Shown: positions 1 through 9,137 of the stretch, in pieces
Layout of the letters: the number at the start of each line of letters is the position of its first letter
Numbering within the stretch: position 1 is the stretch's first letter
Source: Marinobacter vinifirmus
GTDB taxonomy: Bacteria; Pseudomonadota; Gammaproteobacteria; Pseudomonadales; Oleiphilaceae
Direction of reading: 5' to 3'
DNA length: 64,000 nt
Assembly: GCF_002258215.1 (NCBI RefSeq)
Contig: NZ_NEFY01000013.1
Coordinates: forward strand, 1 to 64,000
The notes under the pieces: model-generated
Told to the model about the DNA's origin: nothing
What the model saw: the letters and a program-made list of their open reading frames with translations, nothing else
The model's database searches: none
Translations under genes and position numbers: made by a program

Positions 1-29
1 TACTAATGGGTTCGAAAGTAAGCGAACAT
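1..29 (+). repeat. IS630 left inverted repeat
   Basis: Left terminal inverted repeat. Its inner 15 bases (positions 15-29) match the inverse of the right end exactly, as do its outer 7 bases. Confidence 0.9.
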
Positions 30-78
30 CATTTATAATGTAGGCTCCGTTCGCCAAGCTTATCGGATATTTACACAC

Positions 79-1107
79 ATGCGCCACGATGACGGTCGTA
101 AACTTGATCACAAAACATTAGAAGCCATTCGCGTTCGCGCCGTTCAACGGGTCATGGATGGCGAGAGTCCAGAAGTCGTCATCAAAGCGCTGGGGATGAG
201 CCGAGCACGAATCTATGAATGGCTGGCTGCCTACCGCGAGGGTGGCTTTGACGCGCTCAAGGCCAAGCAGATTTCCGGTCGTCCCAAGAAACTGAGCGGT
301 GCTCAGATCCGGGAGCTGTATATCTGGATAACGACCTTTACGCCGGACCAGTTGAAGTTTGATTTTGCCCTGTGGACTCGGGGCCGAGTGCGTGAGCTCA
401 TCCGGCAAAAGTTCAACGTCCGGTTAAGCGATGTCTCGGTCGGTCGTCTGCTTCGAAACCTGGGGCTGACGCCTCAGAAACCCCTGCATCGGGCCTACCA
501 GCAAAAGCCAGAGGCCGTGAAACAATGGAAAGAAGAGACCTACCCGGAAATTCGCAAGGAAGCAAAAAAAGTCGGCGCCACCATCTATTTCGGCGATGAA
601 GCCAGCATTCGGTCTGATTATCACAGTGGCACCACCTGGGCACCCAGGGGTGAAACTCCGATCATCCGTAATACGGGCAGTCGCTTCAGCATCAATCTGA
701 TCTCGGCCATCTCGCCTCGCGGCGAGCTTCGCTTTAAGACCATTCAGGGCAACATGAACACCGATGCGTTTCTTGGTTTCCTCAAGGCTCTGGTGCAAGA
801 CGTTGACAAGCCGGTTTTCCTGATCCTCGATAACCACCCGGTTCATCATGCTCGTCGGGTTCGAGACTATGTTGAGAGTCTCGACGGCAAGCTCAGGTTG
901 TTCTTCCTGCCGCCGTACTCGCCGGAGCTGAATCCTGACGAGTCTGTTTGGGGCTATATCAAATACCATCACGTCGGTAAAAAGATCATTAACAGCAAAG
1001 AACAACTTCGGAGCACTGTTTACCGGCAGCTTCGACGTTTGCAAAAATTGCCACGACTATTGAAATCGTTTTTTGGCCATCCGGATTTGGCTTATATCTC
1101 TGGGTAA
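79..1107 (+). CDS. IS630 family transposase
   Basis: 342-residue transposase. The N-terminal 110 residues contain two helix-turn-helix-like segments (around residues 30-60 and 105-130) for binding the terminal repeats. The catalytic part has the DDE triad of the family: Asp in IYFGDEAS (about residue 172), Asp in LILDNHPVHH (about 253) and Glu in PPYSPELNPDESVWG (about 288). Length and motif spacing are normal and there is no frameshift, so the element may be active. It is the only gene between the two inverted repeats and is oriented toward the right end. Confidence 0.95.
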   Translation: MRHDDGRKLDHKTLEAIRVRAVQRVMDGESPEVVIKALGMSRARIYEWLAAYREGGFDALKAKQISGRPKKLSGAQIRELYIWITTFTPDQLKFDFALWTRGRVRELIRQKFNVRLSDVSVGRLLRNLGLTPQKPLHRAYQQKPEAVKQWKEETYPEIRKEAKKVGATIYFGDEASIRSDYHSGTTWAPRGETPIIRNTGSRFSINLISAISPRGELRFKTIQGNMNTDAFLGFLKALVQDVDKPVFLILDNHPVHHARRVRDYVESLDGKLRLFFLPPYSPELNPDESVWGYIKYHHVGKKIINSKEQLRSTVYRQLRRLQKLPRLLKSFFGHPDLAYISG

Positions 1108-1135
1108 TGTTCGCTTACTTTATTTCGAATTAGTA
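1107..1135 (-). repeat. IS630 right inverted repeat
   Basis: Right terminal inverted repeat, 22 of 29 bases in two perfect blocks shared with the left end. The transposase stop codon TAA (1105-1107) touches the repeat, as is usual for compact IS elements. Confidence 0.9.
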
Positions 1136-1335
1136 GCGTGAATTCAGATAATAACTGCAGCACTTTGGCGTAACCAGGTAGAGATGGGAGGGCCGTTGCC
1201 GGAGGGCTTTTTCTACCCAGTCGAGGCAATCCTGACCAAAGAACATTCCGTCATCAACAAAGCAGGTAGGTGTGTCCAGGCAAGGTAGCTGGCAGGGCTG
1301 TCAATGTCGAAGTATGCGTCGATGGTTTTGCTCAT
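1130..1335 (-). pseudogene. Remnant of 2-hydroxychromene-2-carboxylate isomerase (DsbA/kappa-GST fold)
   Basis: Starting at ATG 1335 after a GGAGGA site, the minus strand encodes MSKTIDAYFDIDSPASYLAW, the typical start of this isomerase family, which uses glutathione and has a thioredoxin/DsbA fold. In another frame it continues as DTPTCFVDDGMFFGQDCLDW, the typical C-terminal motif. The roughly 150 residues between these two parts are missing, so an internal deletion with frameshift killed the gene. The second frame runs into the right end of the IS630 element, where it stops. Family identity is from motif recognition. Confidence 0.75.
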
Positions 1336-1541
1336 GGTTTGTCCTCCTCAGAAAGTTTCATCCAGGAGCGCCGATCGTCCATGTGCACAAGCAGTGTGGT
1401 CAGTTCATGCAGCCGGTGACTGTGTGTTCCTGTTGCCATGACGGGTTTCCCCGTTTTGAGTCGTGCGTGCCATTTCGGCCTATTTACGCTGAACGTGTCA
1501 GATTGCGACCAATGTAAGGCGTCTGTATCATTGTCGGTCAA
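1332..1541 (-). CDS. Small hypothetical ORF upstream of the isomerase remnant
   Basis: A 69-residue open frame whose stop codon overlaps the ATG of the isomerase remnant (ATGA), an arrangement typical of translational coupling. Its last part is rich in His, Asp and Arg. I recognise no family, and it could be the tail of another decayed gene. An internal Met at about residue 35 is an alternative start. Confidence 0.25.
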   Translation of the reverse strand: MTDNDTDALHWSQSDTFSVNRPKWHARLKTGKPVMATGTHSHRLHELTTLLVHMDDRRSWMKLSEEDKP

Positions 1542-1561
1542 AATCTGCGCCGCTTGTTGTT

Positions 1562-1607
1562 AAAAGAAAAGCAGATCAGTAATGTTCTGATCTGCTTTTC
1601 TTTTTTT
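1562..1607. terminator. Strong bidirectional intrinsic terminator
   Basis: Perfect 18-bp stem (1562-1579 with 1587-1604) and a 7-nt loop, A-rich on one side and followed by a run of T on the other, so it can stop transcription both ways. It isolates sstT from the decayed region on the left. Confidence 0.9.
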
Positions 1608-1682
1608 AATTCCGGGTGCGGAGTTCCCTGATATTTGCGGCGGTTTCAAGTATTCCGTCCTACCAAGCAACCGGAGCTTTTG

Positions 1683-2903
1683 ATGTCTGGCCTGTACAAG
1701 CTTTTCCGCCCCCTTATTCAACTTGGCCTGATTCCGCAGATCACGCTAGGCATTATTGCCGGTGTCTTGCTGGCCGTGGTGTCGCCTGAAACGGCTAAAT
1801 CCTTCTCGATTCTGGGCCAGTTGTTCATCTCCGCCCTTAAAGCCGTCGCACCCATTCTGGTGTTTGTGCTGGTTGCGGCAGCGATTGCGGCACACCAGAA
1901 AGGCCAGCCCACGCATATTCGCGGTGTCCTCGTGTTGTATGTGATTGGCACCCTGATCGCCGCGCTGGTGGCGGTGGTGGCCAGCTTTGTTTTCCCCACC
2001 GAGCTTACGCTGGATATGCCGGAGGTGAGTGGCAATCCGCCCGAGAGCATCATCCAGATCCTCCGGGACTTGTTGCTGAGTATGGTGGCCAACCCGGTTA
2101 CCGCGCTGATGGAGGGCAACTTCATTGCCATTCTGGCCTGGGCGGTTGGCCTCGGGATGATGCTGCGCCATGCCAGTGATGCTACCAGCAAGGTACTGAA
2201 TGACGTATCTGATGCAGTTTCAGGCATTGTTCATATTGTTATCCGCTTTGCGCCCCTTGGTATTCTGGGGCTGGTAGCTAACACATTGGCAGAGGCCGGT
2301 ATTGGCGCCTTACTCGAATACGGCCGGCTGCTGGGTGTTATTGTGGGTTGCATGCTGTTCGTGGCCCTGGTGACAAATCCGCTGATTGTGTTCCTTAAAA
2401 CCCGCCAGAATCCGTTTCCCCTGGTATTTGCCTGCCTGCGGGGCAGTGCCATTACCGCATTCTTCACCCGTAGTTCCGCCGCCAACATTCCGGTAAACCT
2501 GGAGCTTTGTGAACGCCTGGAGCTGGACCCGGACACCTACTCCATCTCTATCCCTCTGGGTGCCACCATCAATATGGCTGGCGCTGCCATCACCATTTCT
2601 GTGATTACCCTGGCTGCAGCCAACACGCTGGGTATACCGGTTGATTTCGGTACCGCGTTGCTGCTTTGTGTGGTGTCTGCGCTGGCGGCCTGCGGGGTCT
2701 CCGGTGTGGCGGGTGGTTCGCTGCTGTTGATTCCGTTGGCCACCAGCCTGTTCGGTATCTCCACTGATATCGCCATGCAGGTTGTTGCCATCGGATTTGT
2801 GATCAGTGTGGTGCAGGATTCCACAGAAACGGCCCTGAACTCTTCTACGGATGTACTGTTTACCGCAGCCGCCTGCCGCGCGGCCGAGCGCAAAGAGGGG
2901 TAA
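1683..2903 (+). CDS. sstT: Serine/threonine:Na+ symporter
   Basis: 406-residue inner-membrane protein of the dicarboxylate/amino-acid:cation symporter family (DAACS). SstT imports L-serine and L-threonine with Na+. Diagnostic stretches are [19 protein letters not shown] near residues 50-68, [20 protein letters not shown] near 260-280 (serine-rich re-entrant loop) and [13 protein letters not shown] near 300 (the NMDGT-like substrate/Na+ site in its SstT form). The start [11 protein letters not shown] was chosen because it aligns with known SstT starts and follows CCGGAG; an in-frame start at 1635 adds a non-conserved 16-residue tail. Monocistronic or read through into the kinase 7 nt downstream. 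Confidence 0.92.
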   Translation: MSGLYKLFRPLIQLGLIPQITLGIIAGVLLAVVSPETAKSFSILGQLFISALKAVAPILVFVLVAAAIAAHQKGQPTHIRGVLVLYVIGTLIAALVAVVASFVFPTELTLDMPEVSGNPPESIIQILRDLLLSMVANPVTALMEGNFIAILAWAVGLGMMLRHASDATSKVLNDVSDAVSGIVHIVIRFAPLGILGLVANTLAEAGIGALLEYGRLLGVIVGCMLFVALVTNPLIVFLKTRQNPFPLVFACLRGSAITAFFTRSSAANIPVNLELCERLELDPDTYSISIPLGATINMAGAAITISVITLAAANTLGIPVDFGTALLLCVVSALAACGVSGVAGGSLLLIPLATSLFGISTDIAMQVVAIGFVISVVQDSTETALNSSTDVLFTAAACRAAERKEG

Positions 2904-2910
2904 CAGGGCG

Positions 2911-3411
2911 ATGTCTCGAAACCTGATTTTTATCGGCATGCCCGGAAGCGGAAAAAGTACCGTGGGCGTGCTGGCGGCAAAGCGCCTTGGTATGGGTTTT
3001 GTGGATACCGACCTTCTGATCCAGGAGGAGGCCGGCCGCACCTTGCAGGAGATTGTCGACCAGGACGGTTACCAGGCCCTGCGCCACATTGAAGAGCAGG
3101 TGCTGCTGAAACTGTCTGTGGAAAACCAGGTTATCAGCACCGGCGGTAGCGCTGTATACAGTGATGCCGCCATGCGCCACCTGAAAGCCAATGGCACCGT
3201 GGTTTTTCTGGATATTCCGCTGGATGTGGTTATGCAGAGAATCGGTGACTACAGCCTGCGCGGAATTTCCCGCCGGCCGGACCAGTCCCTTTCCGAGTTG
3301 TTCGACGAGCGTTTCGCGCTCTATTCCCGCTATGCAGATATCACGGTGAAGGGCGAAGGCCTTACCCAGGACCAGGTTTGTGAAGCAATAATCCGGCATT
3401 TGCCCAACTGA
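2911..3411 (+). CDS. aroK: Shikimate kinase
   Basis: 166-residue cytoplasmic P-loop kinase that phosphorylates shikimate at the 3-hydroxyl with ATP (aromatic amino acid pathway). Visible motifs are Walker A GMPGSGKST at residues 8-16, the DTDLLI shikimate-binding Asp near 31-36, and ISTGGSAVY near 80 (family GGG motif, here with a Ser). The lid is represented by LRGISRRPDQS. The start ATG 2911 gives the canonical MSRNLIFIGMPGSGKS; the longer frame overlaps sstT. Because the GGG is replaced by GGS and the lid is variant, this may be an AroK paralogue and the true in vivo substrate is not certain. Downstream a hairpin overlaps the stop codon. Confidence 0.82.
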   Translation: MSRNLIFIGMPGSGKSTVGVLAAKRLGMGFVDTDLLIQEEAGRTLQEIVDQDGYQALRHIEEQVLLKLSVENQVISTGGSAVYSDAAMRHLKANGTVVFLDIPLDVVMQRIGDYSLRGISRRPDQSLSELFDERFALYSRYADITVKGEGLTQDQVCEAIIRHLPN

Positions 3412-3425
3412 CGTTGGGCAAATGC
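3396..3425. terminator. Hairpin overlapping the aroK stop codon
   Basis: Perfect 13-bp stem (3396-3408 with 3413-3425), TGAC loop. The stop codon TGA sits in the loop. No T tract follows, so it may act as an mRNA 3-prime stabiliser or a weak terminator. Confidence 0.6.
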
Positions 3426-3547
3426 CTGAAGGTGACTGTTTGTCACATAAATTCAGCATAAAATGGTCGATACCAAAATATTAATAAAATTGAAATCTCC
3501 TACCCATAAAGTTGCGCAAAACAAACCACTGAAAGGTGAGAAGAAAA

Positions 3548-5401
3548 ATGAAGCGCCGTACTTTTCTGGCATCGACCATGTCTGTTCCCGCGTTCACCCT
3601 GGTGGGCTGCGGTGGTTCAGACTCCACTATTGAAAACAATTCGCTGATTACCGGAACCGCAGGCCCGGTTGGCCCCGACGCCGAGCCTGCCGGAAATGCT
3701 CAGGCAAGGTTGGTCGGGCGATTTGAGCACGGGGTTGCCTCCGGTGACCCGTTAGAAGATCGCGTTATTCTCTGGACCCGCGTTACCCCTGAAATCACCA
3801 CCGCCGAAGCACTTCCCGTAGAAGTATTAGTCAGCAAATCTCCGGACCTCTCCGCCCCCAGGGTTTACCGAACCGTTGCCAGGGCAACCTCGGATTTCTG
3901 TGTGAAGGTAGATGCCGACGGTCTGGACAGCGACAGTTGGTATTACTTCGCGTTTGTCTGCGGCAGCAATAGCTCTCCCGTAGGCCGCACGCGGACGTTC
4001 CCGGCTCCGGGGGTGCGGGTACGTCGCGCCCGGTTTGCGACGGTGTCCTGTTCGAACCTGCCTTACGGGCACTTTTCTGTATATACCGCGCTTGCGAAGG
4101 TGGAAGAGCGGGACCTCGATTTTGTGCTGCATCTGGGCGACTACCTCTATGAGTACGGCCCGGGTAATTACGACGATCCGGCTTCGGTACCCAACCGGGT
4201 ACATTCACCGGCCAATGAAATGGTGTCGCTGTCGGATTATCGCGGCCGGCACAGCCAGTACAAGCAGGATCCGGACTTACAGGCTGTACACCAGCAATAC
4301 CCGATGATCTGTATCTGGGATGATCACGAGTTTACCAACGACGCCTACAAAGACGGCGCCGAGAACCATGACCCGGCCACGGAGGGTGATTGGGAAACCC
4401 GCAAGCAGGCTGCCGTGAAGGCCTATTTCGAGTGGATGCCGGTACGGGAGTTTGATGCTGACAGCCTGCGAATCTGGCGTCGTTTCCAGTACGGAGACCT
4501 GATTGACCTGTGGATGCTGGACACCCGCATCGAGGGCCGGGATGCCCCCGCGTCTTTGCCGGTGGGAATGGAACACACAGACCCGGAGCGCAAGCTGATC
4601 AGTGATGCCCAGATGAACTGGCTCACGGAAGGCCTGAAGAGCTCCGGTTGCGTGTGGAAGATGGTTGGCCAGCAGGTGATGCTCGGCCAGCTGAACCTGG
4701 CGGAGTTGCCCCAGCCGGAGCTGTTCTCGCAATGGATGCCGGCTGGCTCCACCCAGCAAGGCCTGAACATGGACCAGTGGGACGGCTATGCGGCAAGCCG
4801 AAGTGCCGTCCTTGATGCCATTGAATTGAACAACGTGGATAACGTGGTGGTATTTACCGGCGATATCCACACTTCCTGGGCCAATGAAATCTACCGGAAT
4901 CCGGGTTCACTGGTGGGTGACCTGTTTCAGGGCGAGCCCCTGGCAGTGGAGTTTGTGTGCCCCTCGGTGACGTCTCCCGGGTTTCCGGACGGAGCGGCGG
5001 AACTTGCCGCCGCAGCCTTGGGCGCCACCAACCCCCACATCAAATATGCCGAATTAAAAACCCGGGGCTTTATCCTGATGGACGTTACCCGGCAGGGCGC
5101 CCAGGCCGAGTTTCACTATGTCTCGTCTATTACTGACGAATCCCGCAAGGGCGAACTCAACGACAGCATGCGCAAGCTGGTCAAGGTTCCCGCCAGAAGC
5201 ACCGGTCAGCCTTATCGCCTGGTAGAAGATGATCTCACCGTAACTCGCCCCCGTTACACCCAGACCGCTTTGACGGCGCCGCCGGCAACCGCCGAAGACC
5301 AACAAGCCCTGGCTGGCGCACTGGCGCTGGCCAGACAACGCCAGGAGTCACGGTACATGCACAAAACAAGGAATGCACAGCAAAAGGAGGTCACAGCATG
5401 A
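3548..5401 (+). CDS. phoD: PhoD-like alkaline phosphatase (phosphodiesterase), Tat lipoprotein
   Basis: 617-residue exported phosphatase. The N-terminus MKRRTFLAS is a twin-arginine signal and is followed by a lipobox LVGC (about residues 20-23), so the folded enzyme is probably exported by Tat and lipid-anchored. The PhoD N-terminal domain is seen at about 55-150 (RFEHGVASGDP, ILWTRVTP). The metallophosphatase domain follows, with FATVSCSNLPYGHF, LHLGDYLYEYG, IWDDHEFTNDAY and FTGDIHTSWANE supplying the Ca2+/Fe3+ ligands of the family. It releases phosphate from phosphodiesters and monoesters under phosphate limitation. ATG 3548 was preferred over the GTG 12 nt upstream because it gives a proper Tat signal. 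Its TGA overlaps the ATG of the next phosphatase (ATGA), so the two are translationally coupled. Confidence 0.93.
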   Translation: MKRRTFLASTMSVPAFTLVGCGGSDSTIENNSLITGTAGPVGPDAEPAGNAQARLVGRFEHGVASGDPLEDRVILWTRVTPEITTAEALPVEVLVSKSPDLSAPRVYRTVARATSDFCVKVDADGLDSDSWYYFAFVCGSNSSPVGRTRTFPAPGVRVRRARFATVSCSNLPYGHFSVYTALAKVEERDLDFVLHLGDYLYEYGPGNYDDPASVPNRVHSPANEMVSLSDYRGRHSQYKQDPDLQAVHQQYPMICIWDDHEFTNDAYKDGAENHDPATEGDWETRKQAAVKAYFEWMPVREFDADSLRIWRRFQYGDLIDLWMLDTRIEGRDAPASLPVGMEHTDPERKLISDAQMNWLTEGLKSSGCVWKMVGQQVMLGQLNLAELPQPELFSQWMPAGSTQQGLNMDQWDGYAASRSAVLDAIELNNVDNVVVFTGDIHTSWANEIYRNPGSLVGDLFQGEPLAVEFVCPSVTSPGFPDGAAELAAAALGATNPHIKYAELKTRGFILMDVTRQGAQAEFHYVSSITDESRKGELNDSMRKLVKVPARSTGQPYRLVEDDLTVTRPRYTQTALTAPPATAEDQQALAGALALARQRQESRYMHKTRNAQQKEVTA

Positions 5402-7491
5402 ATAACAACCTGAAGCGGCTCGCGTGGTTGGTATTACCCCTCACCCTGGCAGCCTGTGGTGGCTCTGATGACGGAAGTCAGGGCGCAGCGGATACCGGTT
5501 CGGATGCGTCTGGCCCGGTGGGCGAGGGCAAATCCCCGGGTAAAGGGCAACAGCCAGTGCCGGTAGCCAGTGCCCAGTTTATTGCCATGGGGGATTCCGG
5601 CACCGGCAGCGCCGGCCATTATGCCGTAGGTGAGGCGATGGCGGCGGTCTGCGAGATCAAGGCAACCGACACCGGCCCCTGCGAGTTTGTGCTGGGTTTC
5701 GGTGACAACATCTACGATGACGGCGCAACCTCCGTAGACGACGTGCAGTTCCAGGATAAATTCGAGAAACCCTTCGAGCCGATGGGCTCCTTACCGTTCT
5801 ATATGGTGCTGGGTAATCATGACAACACAGGCTACATCGGTGGTGACGGCGCGAACAACAGCCGGGGTGATATCCAGGTGGACTATCACTACGAGGGCAA
5901 CAGCCCCAGATGGTTCATGCCATCCCGCTACTATGCGTTCAACAGTAACGAGATTCCGACTGCAAGCCTGCCGAAAACCCGGGAGGGCAAACCGCTGCTG
6001 ACGATCGTGTCGATGGACTCCAACCCCATTGCCTCGCTGGTGGCGGATGCCGATTCCCGGTTCACCTGGCAGAAGTACGGCATGACCCAACTGGTCTGGG
6101 CCCAGGATGAACTGATCGCATCTGATGCCCTGTTCAATATCGCCATGGCCCACCACCCGTACCTGTCCAATGGCCAGCATGGCAACGCCGGCAACTATGA
6201 CTTTGTTCCCTCTTATATTCTGCCGGTGATTTCGGGGCAGCGCTGGAAGGAGTTTCTGGAAGAGGGCGTGTGCGATTATGCGGACTTCCTGATGACCGGG
6301 CACGACCACGATCTTCAACTGCTGGAGCCTGTGGAATCCTGCGGCCGTACGCGTTTCCTCGTCAGTGGTGCTGCTGGCAAGACTCGCTCACTGGTTGACG
6401 AAAACCGCAATCAGGCCATGTTCCAGGCCGGCGATACCTATGGCTTCTTCTGGGTGAGAGTCACGGAAAGCAATCCACTTACTGATGCGCCCGCGCAGAT
6501 GTGCTTTGAGGCCTACACGGTAGATCCGGATGCAGAAGGTTTCGGGGTGCTGGATACCTCTGGTGCCCTGACGCCGGCGTATAGCCGGTGCCTGGCCAAG
6601 GCGGAACCTCAGGGCATTGCCCGTGGCAAGGATTTCTCTGGTAATCCCGTCTCGGCTTCGGTACCGCTTGCCGATGAATCCGGATTTGATGCGGGCTTTG
6701 CCGGCCCCCTGCAGAGCTTCCGTGAGGAGCTGGTCAGTGGCCTGAATACCCTGAACATGAACAACCCGAGTGATGAGGCAGGGCAGGTTGTCGGGCAGCT
6801 GATCGGTGGTATAGACACGCTGCTGGCTGCCATGGATGCGGCTGCCTCGGCTGGTACCGAGGGAGGCAATCCTGATGATATCCAGCAAACAACCTTTGCG
6901 GTGCAGGCAGCGGCTGACCGGCTGCAGGCCGTCGATACCTCTAGCTTGCCAGCGCCGTTCGATCAGCTGGGGGATGCCTTTACGGTGTTTGCGGAAGGGT
7001 TTGGCTCTGAGGCCAGTGAGGGCTCGGGGCAGGGGCTTTCCCAGGATACAGCTTTCTTGCTGGGGCCGGTGGTGCAACTGACGATTAACCTGGACAACAT
7101 ACTCGATGGCATTGATGCCCAGGCCCAACCGGTGCCTGTGTTGCGGGGTGTAACGTCGTTGCTGGTAACAACCCTGCGGGGCGTTAGCGGAACCCTTGAA
7201 CAGGTTTCAAGGCTGGATAGTTCGGCAGGGTCTGATGAGCTGATCGGCGCCATCAATCAGGCCCTGAATACTCTGGTTGACGAGGTTTTGCTGCTTGAGC
7301 AGGCTCCGCAACCTATCGGCCAGTATGCAAACCTGCCGGCAGATTTTCTGTCCGATGGCCTGAAAACAGTATTGAACGAGGTGACCGAGCAGCTGGATCG
7401 TACCGTTCTGGGAACCGTAGATGGATTGCTGGGGCGATTGTTGGCTCCGATCACAGGCTTGATTACCGGCTTGCTGGACCGTCTTTTCTGA
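5398..7491 (+). CDS. Calcineurin-like (purple acid phosphatase type) metallophosphatase lipoprotein with long C-terminal extension
   Basis: 697-residue protein starting with a lipoprotein signal (LTLAAC, Cys about residue 20). Residues about 60-400 form a metallophosphatase domain with all five blocks: IAMGDSGTGSAGH, GFGDNIYDDG, VLGNHDNTGY, MAHHPYLSNGQHG and MTGHDHDLQLL. These resemble tartrate-resistant acid phosphatases. Residues about 400-697 have no recognised domain: they are low in Cys, rich in Gly, Leu, Asp and Gln, predicted mostly helical, and end in a repeated LLGRLLAPITGLITGLLDRLF-like amphipathic tail. Coupled to phoD through a 4-nt overlap, so both are probably phosphate-scavenging exported enzymes. 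The role of the extension is unknown. Confidence 0.85.
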   Translation: MNNNLKRLAWLVLPLTLAACGGSDDGSQGAADTGSDASGPVGEGKSPGKGQQPVPVASAQFIAMGDSGTGSAGHYAVGEAMAAVCEIKATDTGPCEFVLGFGDNIYDDGATSVDDVQFQDKFEKPFEPMGSLPFYMVLGNHDNTGYIGGDGANNSRGDIQVDYHYEGNSPRWFMPSRYYAFNSNEIPTASLPKTREGKPLLTIVSMDSNPIASLVADADSRFTWQKYGMTQLVWAQDELIASDALFNIAMAHHPYLSNGQHGNAGNYDFVPSYILPVISGQRWKEFLEEGVCDYADFLMTGHDHDLQLLEPVESCGRTRFLVSGAAGKTRSLVDENRNQAMFQAGDTYGFFWVRVTESNPLTDAPAQMCFEAYTVDPDAEGFGVLDTSGALTPAYSRCLAKAEPQGIARGKDFSGNPVSASVPLADESGFDAGFAGPLQSFREELVSGLNTLNMNNPSDEAGQVVGQLIGGIDTLLAAMDAAASAGTEGGNPDDIQQTTFAVQAAADRLQAVDTSSLPAPFDQLGDAFTVFAEGFGSEASEGSGQGLSQDTAFLLGPVVQLTINLDNILDGIDAQAQPVPVLRGVTSLLVTTLRGVSGTLEQVSRLDSSAGSDELIGAINQALNTLVDEVLLLEQAPQPIGQYANLPADFLSDGLKTVLNEVTEQLDRTVLGTVDGLLGRLLAPITGLITGLLDRLF

Positions 7492-7496
7492 GGCGG

Positions 7497-9137
7497 TTAC
7501 AGCATCGGATCCGAAATCGGAAACCTGAGGGTAAAGGTTGTGCCTTCATCGGGGAGGGAGTCTACCTTGATCTCGCCCCGGTGCTTCTCCACCACGGTTT
7601 TCACAAACGATAATCCCAGGCCGGCGCCCAGGGTGCCAGCCAGCTCGCTGCGCTTTTGCCGGTGGTAGCGGTCGAACAGGTAGGGCAGTTCGTCGGTGTC
7701 GATGCCGCAGCCTTCGTCGGCGATGGCCAGGCAGGCCAGGTGGGCAGCGCGATACACGTGGATGCTCACGGTGGCGTCTTCCGGGCTGTACTGGACAGCG
7801 TTGGTCAGCAGGTTGATGACCGCCCGCTCCAGCAACTCCGCATTGCCTCGCATCCACAGGTCTTCGGTGCCGATCAGTTGCAGTGAAATGTTCTTGCGCT
7901 GGGCCTGCTCATACACGCTGTCCCGGGCGTTTTCGACAATGGCCAGCAGTTCGCACTCGTAGAAGCGCGGCTCGGTCAGCTGCTCGGCCCGGGCCAGTTG
8001 CACGAATTCTTCCGCCAGGTTGTAACTGCGCCGTGCCAGCATCCGCAGCTGGTCCAGGTGCAGTTCGTCTATGCTGGCGGGGTCCCGCTTCAGCTGCTCA
8101 ATCAGGGCCAGCTGAGACACCAGCGGCGAGCGCACATCGTGTGAGATGAAGTCGATGGCCTCCCGGTGCTGCCGCTGTTGTTCCCGCAGTTCTGAAATGT
8201 CCGATATGTTGGCGATAATGCCGAACTGGCCGTGTTCGGGGAGTTCGAAAGGCGCAAAGTGAACAAGGAAGTCCTTGCCGTGTACGGTCAGGTCCAGAGT
8301 GCGGCTTTCTTTCAGGGTCAGGGTTTCGGAAATCACCTCGTGCCAGGGCGGCGTATCCTTCGGGTCGTGGCCTTCCAGCAGGCTGGTCAGGGGCATGCCG
8401 GTGATGCTGGGCATGGGCTCCCGGAACCAGTCTTCGATGTGCTGGTTGGCAATCCGGATAACCCCCAGTTCGTCGGTCACGATAATGCCATCCGGCATGT
8501 GTTCGAAGCTGTTGCTGATAAAGGCCTGCATCTGGGCCAGGCGTTCGCTGGCCAGGATCACCTTGCGCAAGCGCGGCGAGTGGCCGAACCCGGGGCTGAG
8601 GGGGCCGGTAGCGGGTTGTGAGTCCAGTTCCAGTTTGTGCAGGAAGTGCTGTATCACTTCACGGCTGAGGTCATTGCGCAGGGTGAGCCCGATGACGTAA
8701 CTGGTTTCGCCCCGGGTCAGCCGGATCCAGCTTTGCTGCTGCTGGTGCTGCCACTCACCGGGTTCCGGCAGTGGCGGGGCCTCGGCAAGGCTCATGCCAT
8801 GGTTTTCGAGTAAGTCGCCGTCTTCTGCCAGCAACCAGCCTTCCGGGCGCAGCAGGGCCCGGAAATGTTCCAGTAAGCGATGGGGCTGTCTTTTCGACGG
8901 TTCCGGCAGTGACAAGGTCTGCGTTCTGACCATTTTGTCGAGCTGCCGGTTCAGCAGCCGGTTGGTCACAGCCAGTTGCACCGCCGCGGCTACCGGCAAG
9001 GCGATCAGCGGTATCGCCAGCAGGTTGGTCGGTGAAAGCTGGAAGCCGAATACGAGCAGCGTCAGAACGTAGCTGCCAGCAAGCACCCCGAAGACCAGCA
9101 GGCCAAGGCCCCATGGTGAGAGCTTCCGGTCAAGCAA
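7497..9137 (-). CDS. PAS-domain sensor histidine kinase
   Basis: 546-residue inner-membrane kinase. Two hydrophobic segments lie at about residues 10-30 and 36-58, with almost no periplasmic loop. A PAS domain occupies about 200-315 (MPDGIIVTDELGVI). The H-box is FISHDVRSPLV (phospho-acceptor His about 330). The ATPase part has NLLTNAVQYSPE (N-box), DEGCGID (G1) and GAGLGLSFVK (G2). It overlaps the response-regulator gene by 8 nt and is transcribed after it, so the two are partners. The input signal is not evident; the near absence of a periplasmic loop suggests sensing in the membrane or cytoplasm. Confidence 0.92.
   Translation of the reverse strand: MLDRKLSPWGLGLLVFGVLAGSYVLTLLVFGFQLSPTNLLAIPLIALPVAAAVQLAVTNRLLNRQLDKMVRTQTLSLPEPSKRQPHRLLEHFRALLRPEGWLLAEDGDLLENHGMSLAEAPPLPEPGEWQHQQQQSWIRLTRGETSYVIGLTLRNDLSREVIQHFLHKLELDSQPATGPLSPGFGHSPRLRKVILASERLAQMQAFISNSFEHMPDGIIVTDELGVIRIANQHIEDWFREPMPSITGMPLTSLLEGHDPKDTPPWHEVISETLTLKESRTLDLTVHGKDFLVHFAPFELPEHGQFGIIANISDISELREQQRQHREAIDFISHDVRSPLVSQLALIEQLKRDPASIDELHLDQLRMLARRSYNLAEEFVQLARAEQLTEPRFYECELLAIVENARDSVYEQAQRKNISLQLIGTEDLWMRGNAELLERAVINLLTNAVQYSPEDATVSIHVYRAAHLACLAIADEGCGIDTDELPYLFDRYHRQKRSELAGTLGAGLGLSFVKTVVEKHRGEIKVDSLPDEGTTFTLRFPISDPML

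Larger units (their letters stand above)
1..1135 (+). mobile_element. Complete IS630-family insertion sequence
   Basis: A single transposase gene is bracketed by 29-bp imperfect inverted repeats. Both outer ends read TACTAAT and both inner ends read AAAGTAAGCGAACAT; only the middle 7 bases differ. The element begins and ends with TA, which fits the TA target duplication known for the IS630/Tc1-mariner group. Between the two TA copies the element is 1131 bp. It abuts a broken isomerase gene on its right. The left flank lies outside the window, so the insertion target cannot be fully reconstructed. Confidence 0.93.

Noticed and set aside
2310..3041. 243-residue open frame on the minus strand
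   Set aside because: Covers sstT and the start of the shikimate kinase in antisense; no motif.
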